This document shows positions 4,999-5,033 of a DNA stretch of 5,033 bases, piece after piece; position 1 is the stretch's first letter, and each line of letters begins with the position of its first letter. The notes under the pieces are model-generated. The model was given only the letters and a program-made list of their open reading frames with translations. It was not told the origin of the DNA and searched no databases. The stretch comes from Nitrospira sp. (GTDB taxonomy: Bacteria > Nitrospirota > Nitrospiria > Nitrospirales > Nitrospiraceae). A program made the translations under genes and the position numbers. The DNA is taken from assembly GCA_025363325.1 (NCBI GenBank), contig JANYEF010000240.1:1-5033 (forward strand). The letters are read 5' to 3'.

Positions 4999-5033
4999 GC
5001 ACGTTTCTAGCACTACTCCAGTGTTCGCCTGAG

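Noticed and set aside
4913..5032. Minus-strand frame open to the right window edge, about 39 codons
   Set aside because: It could be the end of a convergent gene, but the residues resemble no family, and it contains the nested dyad and overlaps the fabI end; too little to call.
1..5033. CRISPR array, tRNA, rRNA or phage defence genes
   Set aside because: No regularly spaced direct repeats, no cloverleaf or rRNA stretches, and no proteins of known defence families were seen on either strand.

Overview
The window (GC-rich, roughly mid-to-upper fifties percent by eye) looks like chromosomal DNA of a Gram-negative bacterium. An outer-membrane beta-barrel protein, a NhaR-type regulator and a NADH-type FabI support this. 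The style of the proteins and of the palindromic repeats recalls Nitrospira/Nitrospirota, but that placement is inference from memory, not a search result.

Layout, left to right. 1-207: non-coding, repeat-like DNA ending in a strong G/C palindrome that holds a Shine-Dalgarno sequence. 234-1255 (+): an outer-membrane beta-barrel protein whose frame is broken once near 609, followed by a perfect 9-bp hairpin. 1402-1588: a mobile-element scar, made of the C-terminal end of an IS3-type transposase (minus strand, one frameshift) butted against a GC-rich palindrome. 1701-2600 (+): an intact nhaR-like LysR regulator with a -10 box so close to its ATG that the mRNA may be leaderless. 2734-3284 (-): a decayed C-terminal half of sthA (soluble pyridine nucleotide transhydrogenase), readable only by joining several frames. 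3285-3398 (-): a fragment that may come from a serine recombinase. 3409-3443: a 12-bp perfect hairpin. 3460-3795 (-): a small exported protein of unknown function with a strong ribosome binding site. 3808-4141: a divergent intergenic region rich in small palindromes, with a promoter-like element for fabI. 4142-4924 (+): intact fabI, enoyl-ACP reductase. 4925-5033: a dyad-rich tail.

Only nhaR, the small exported protein gene and fabI are clearly intact. There is no sign that they form one pathway: fabI serves fatty-acid elongation, nhaR is an orphan regulator with no antiporter gene in view, and the 3460-3795 product is unknown. The left and centre read as a genome scrapyard of degraded sthA, transposase and possible recombinase pieces and palindromic repeats. 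Each isolated frameshift found is explained by one missing base, so either assembly deletions or real decay must be considered. I did not find a convincing new multi-gene system.
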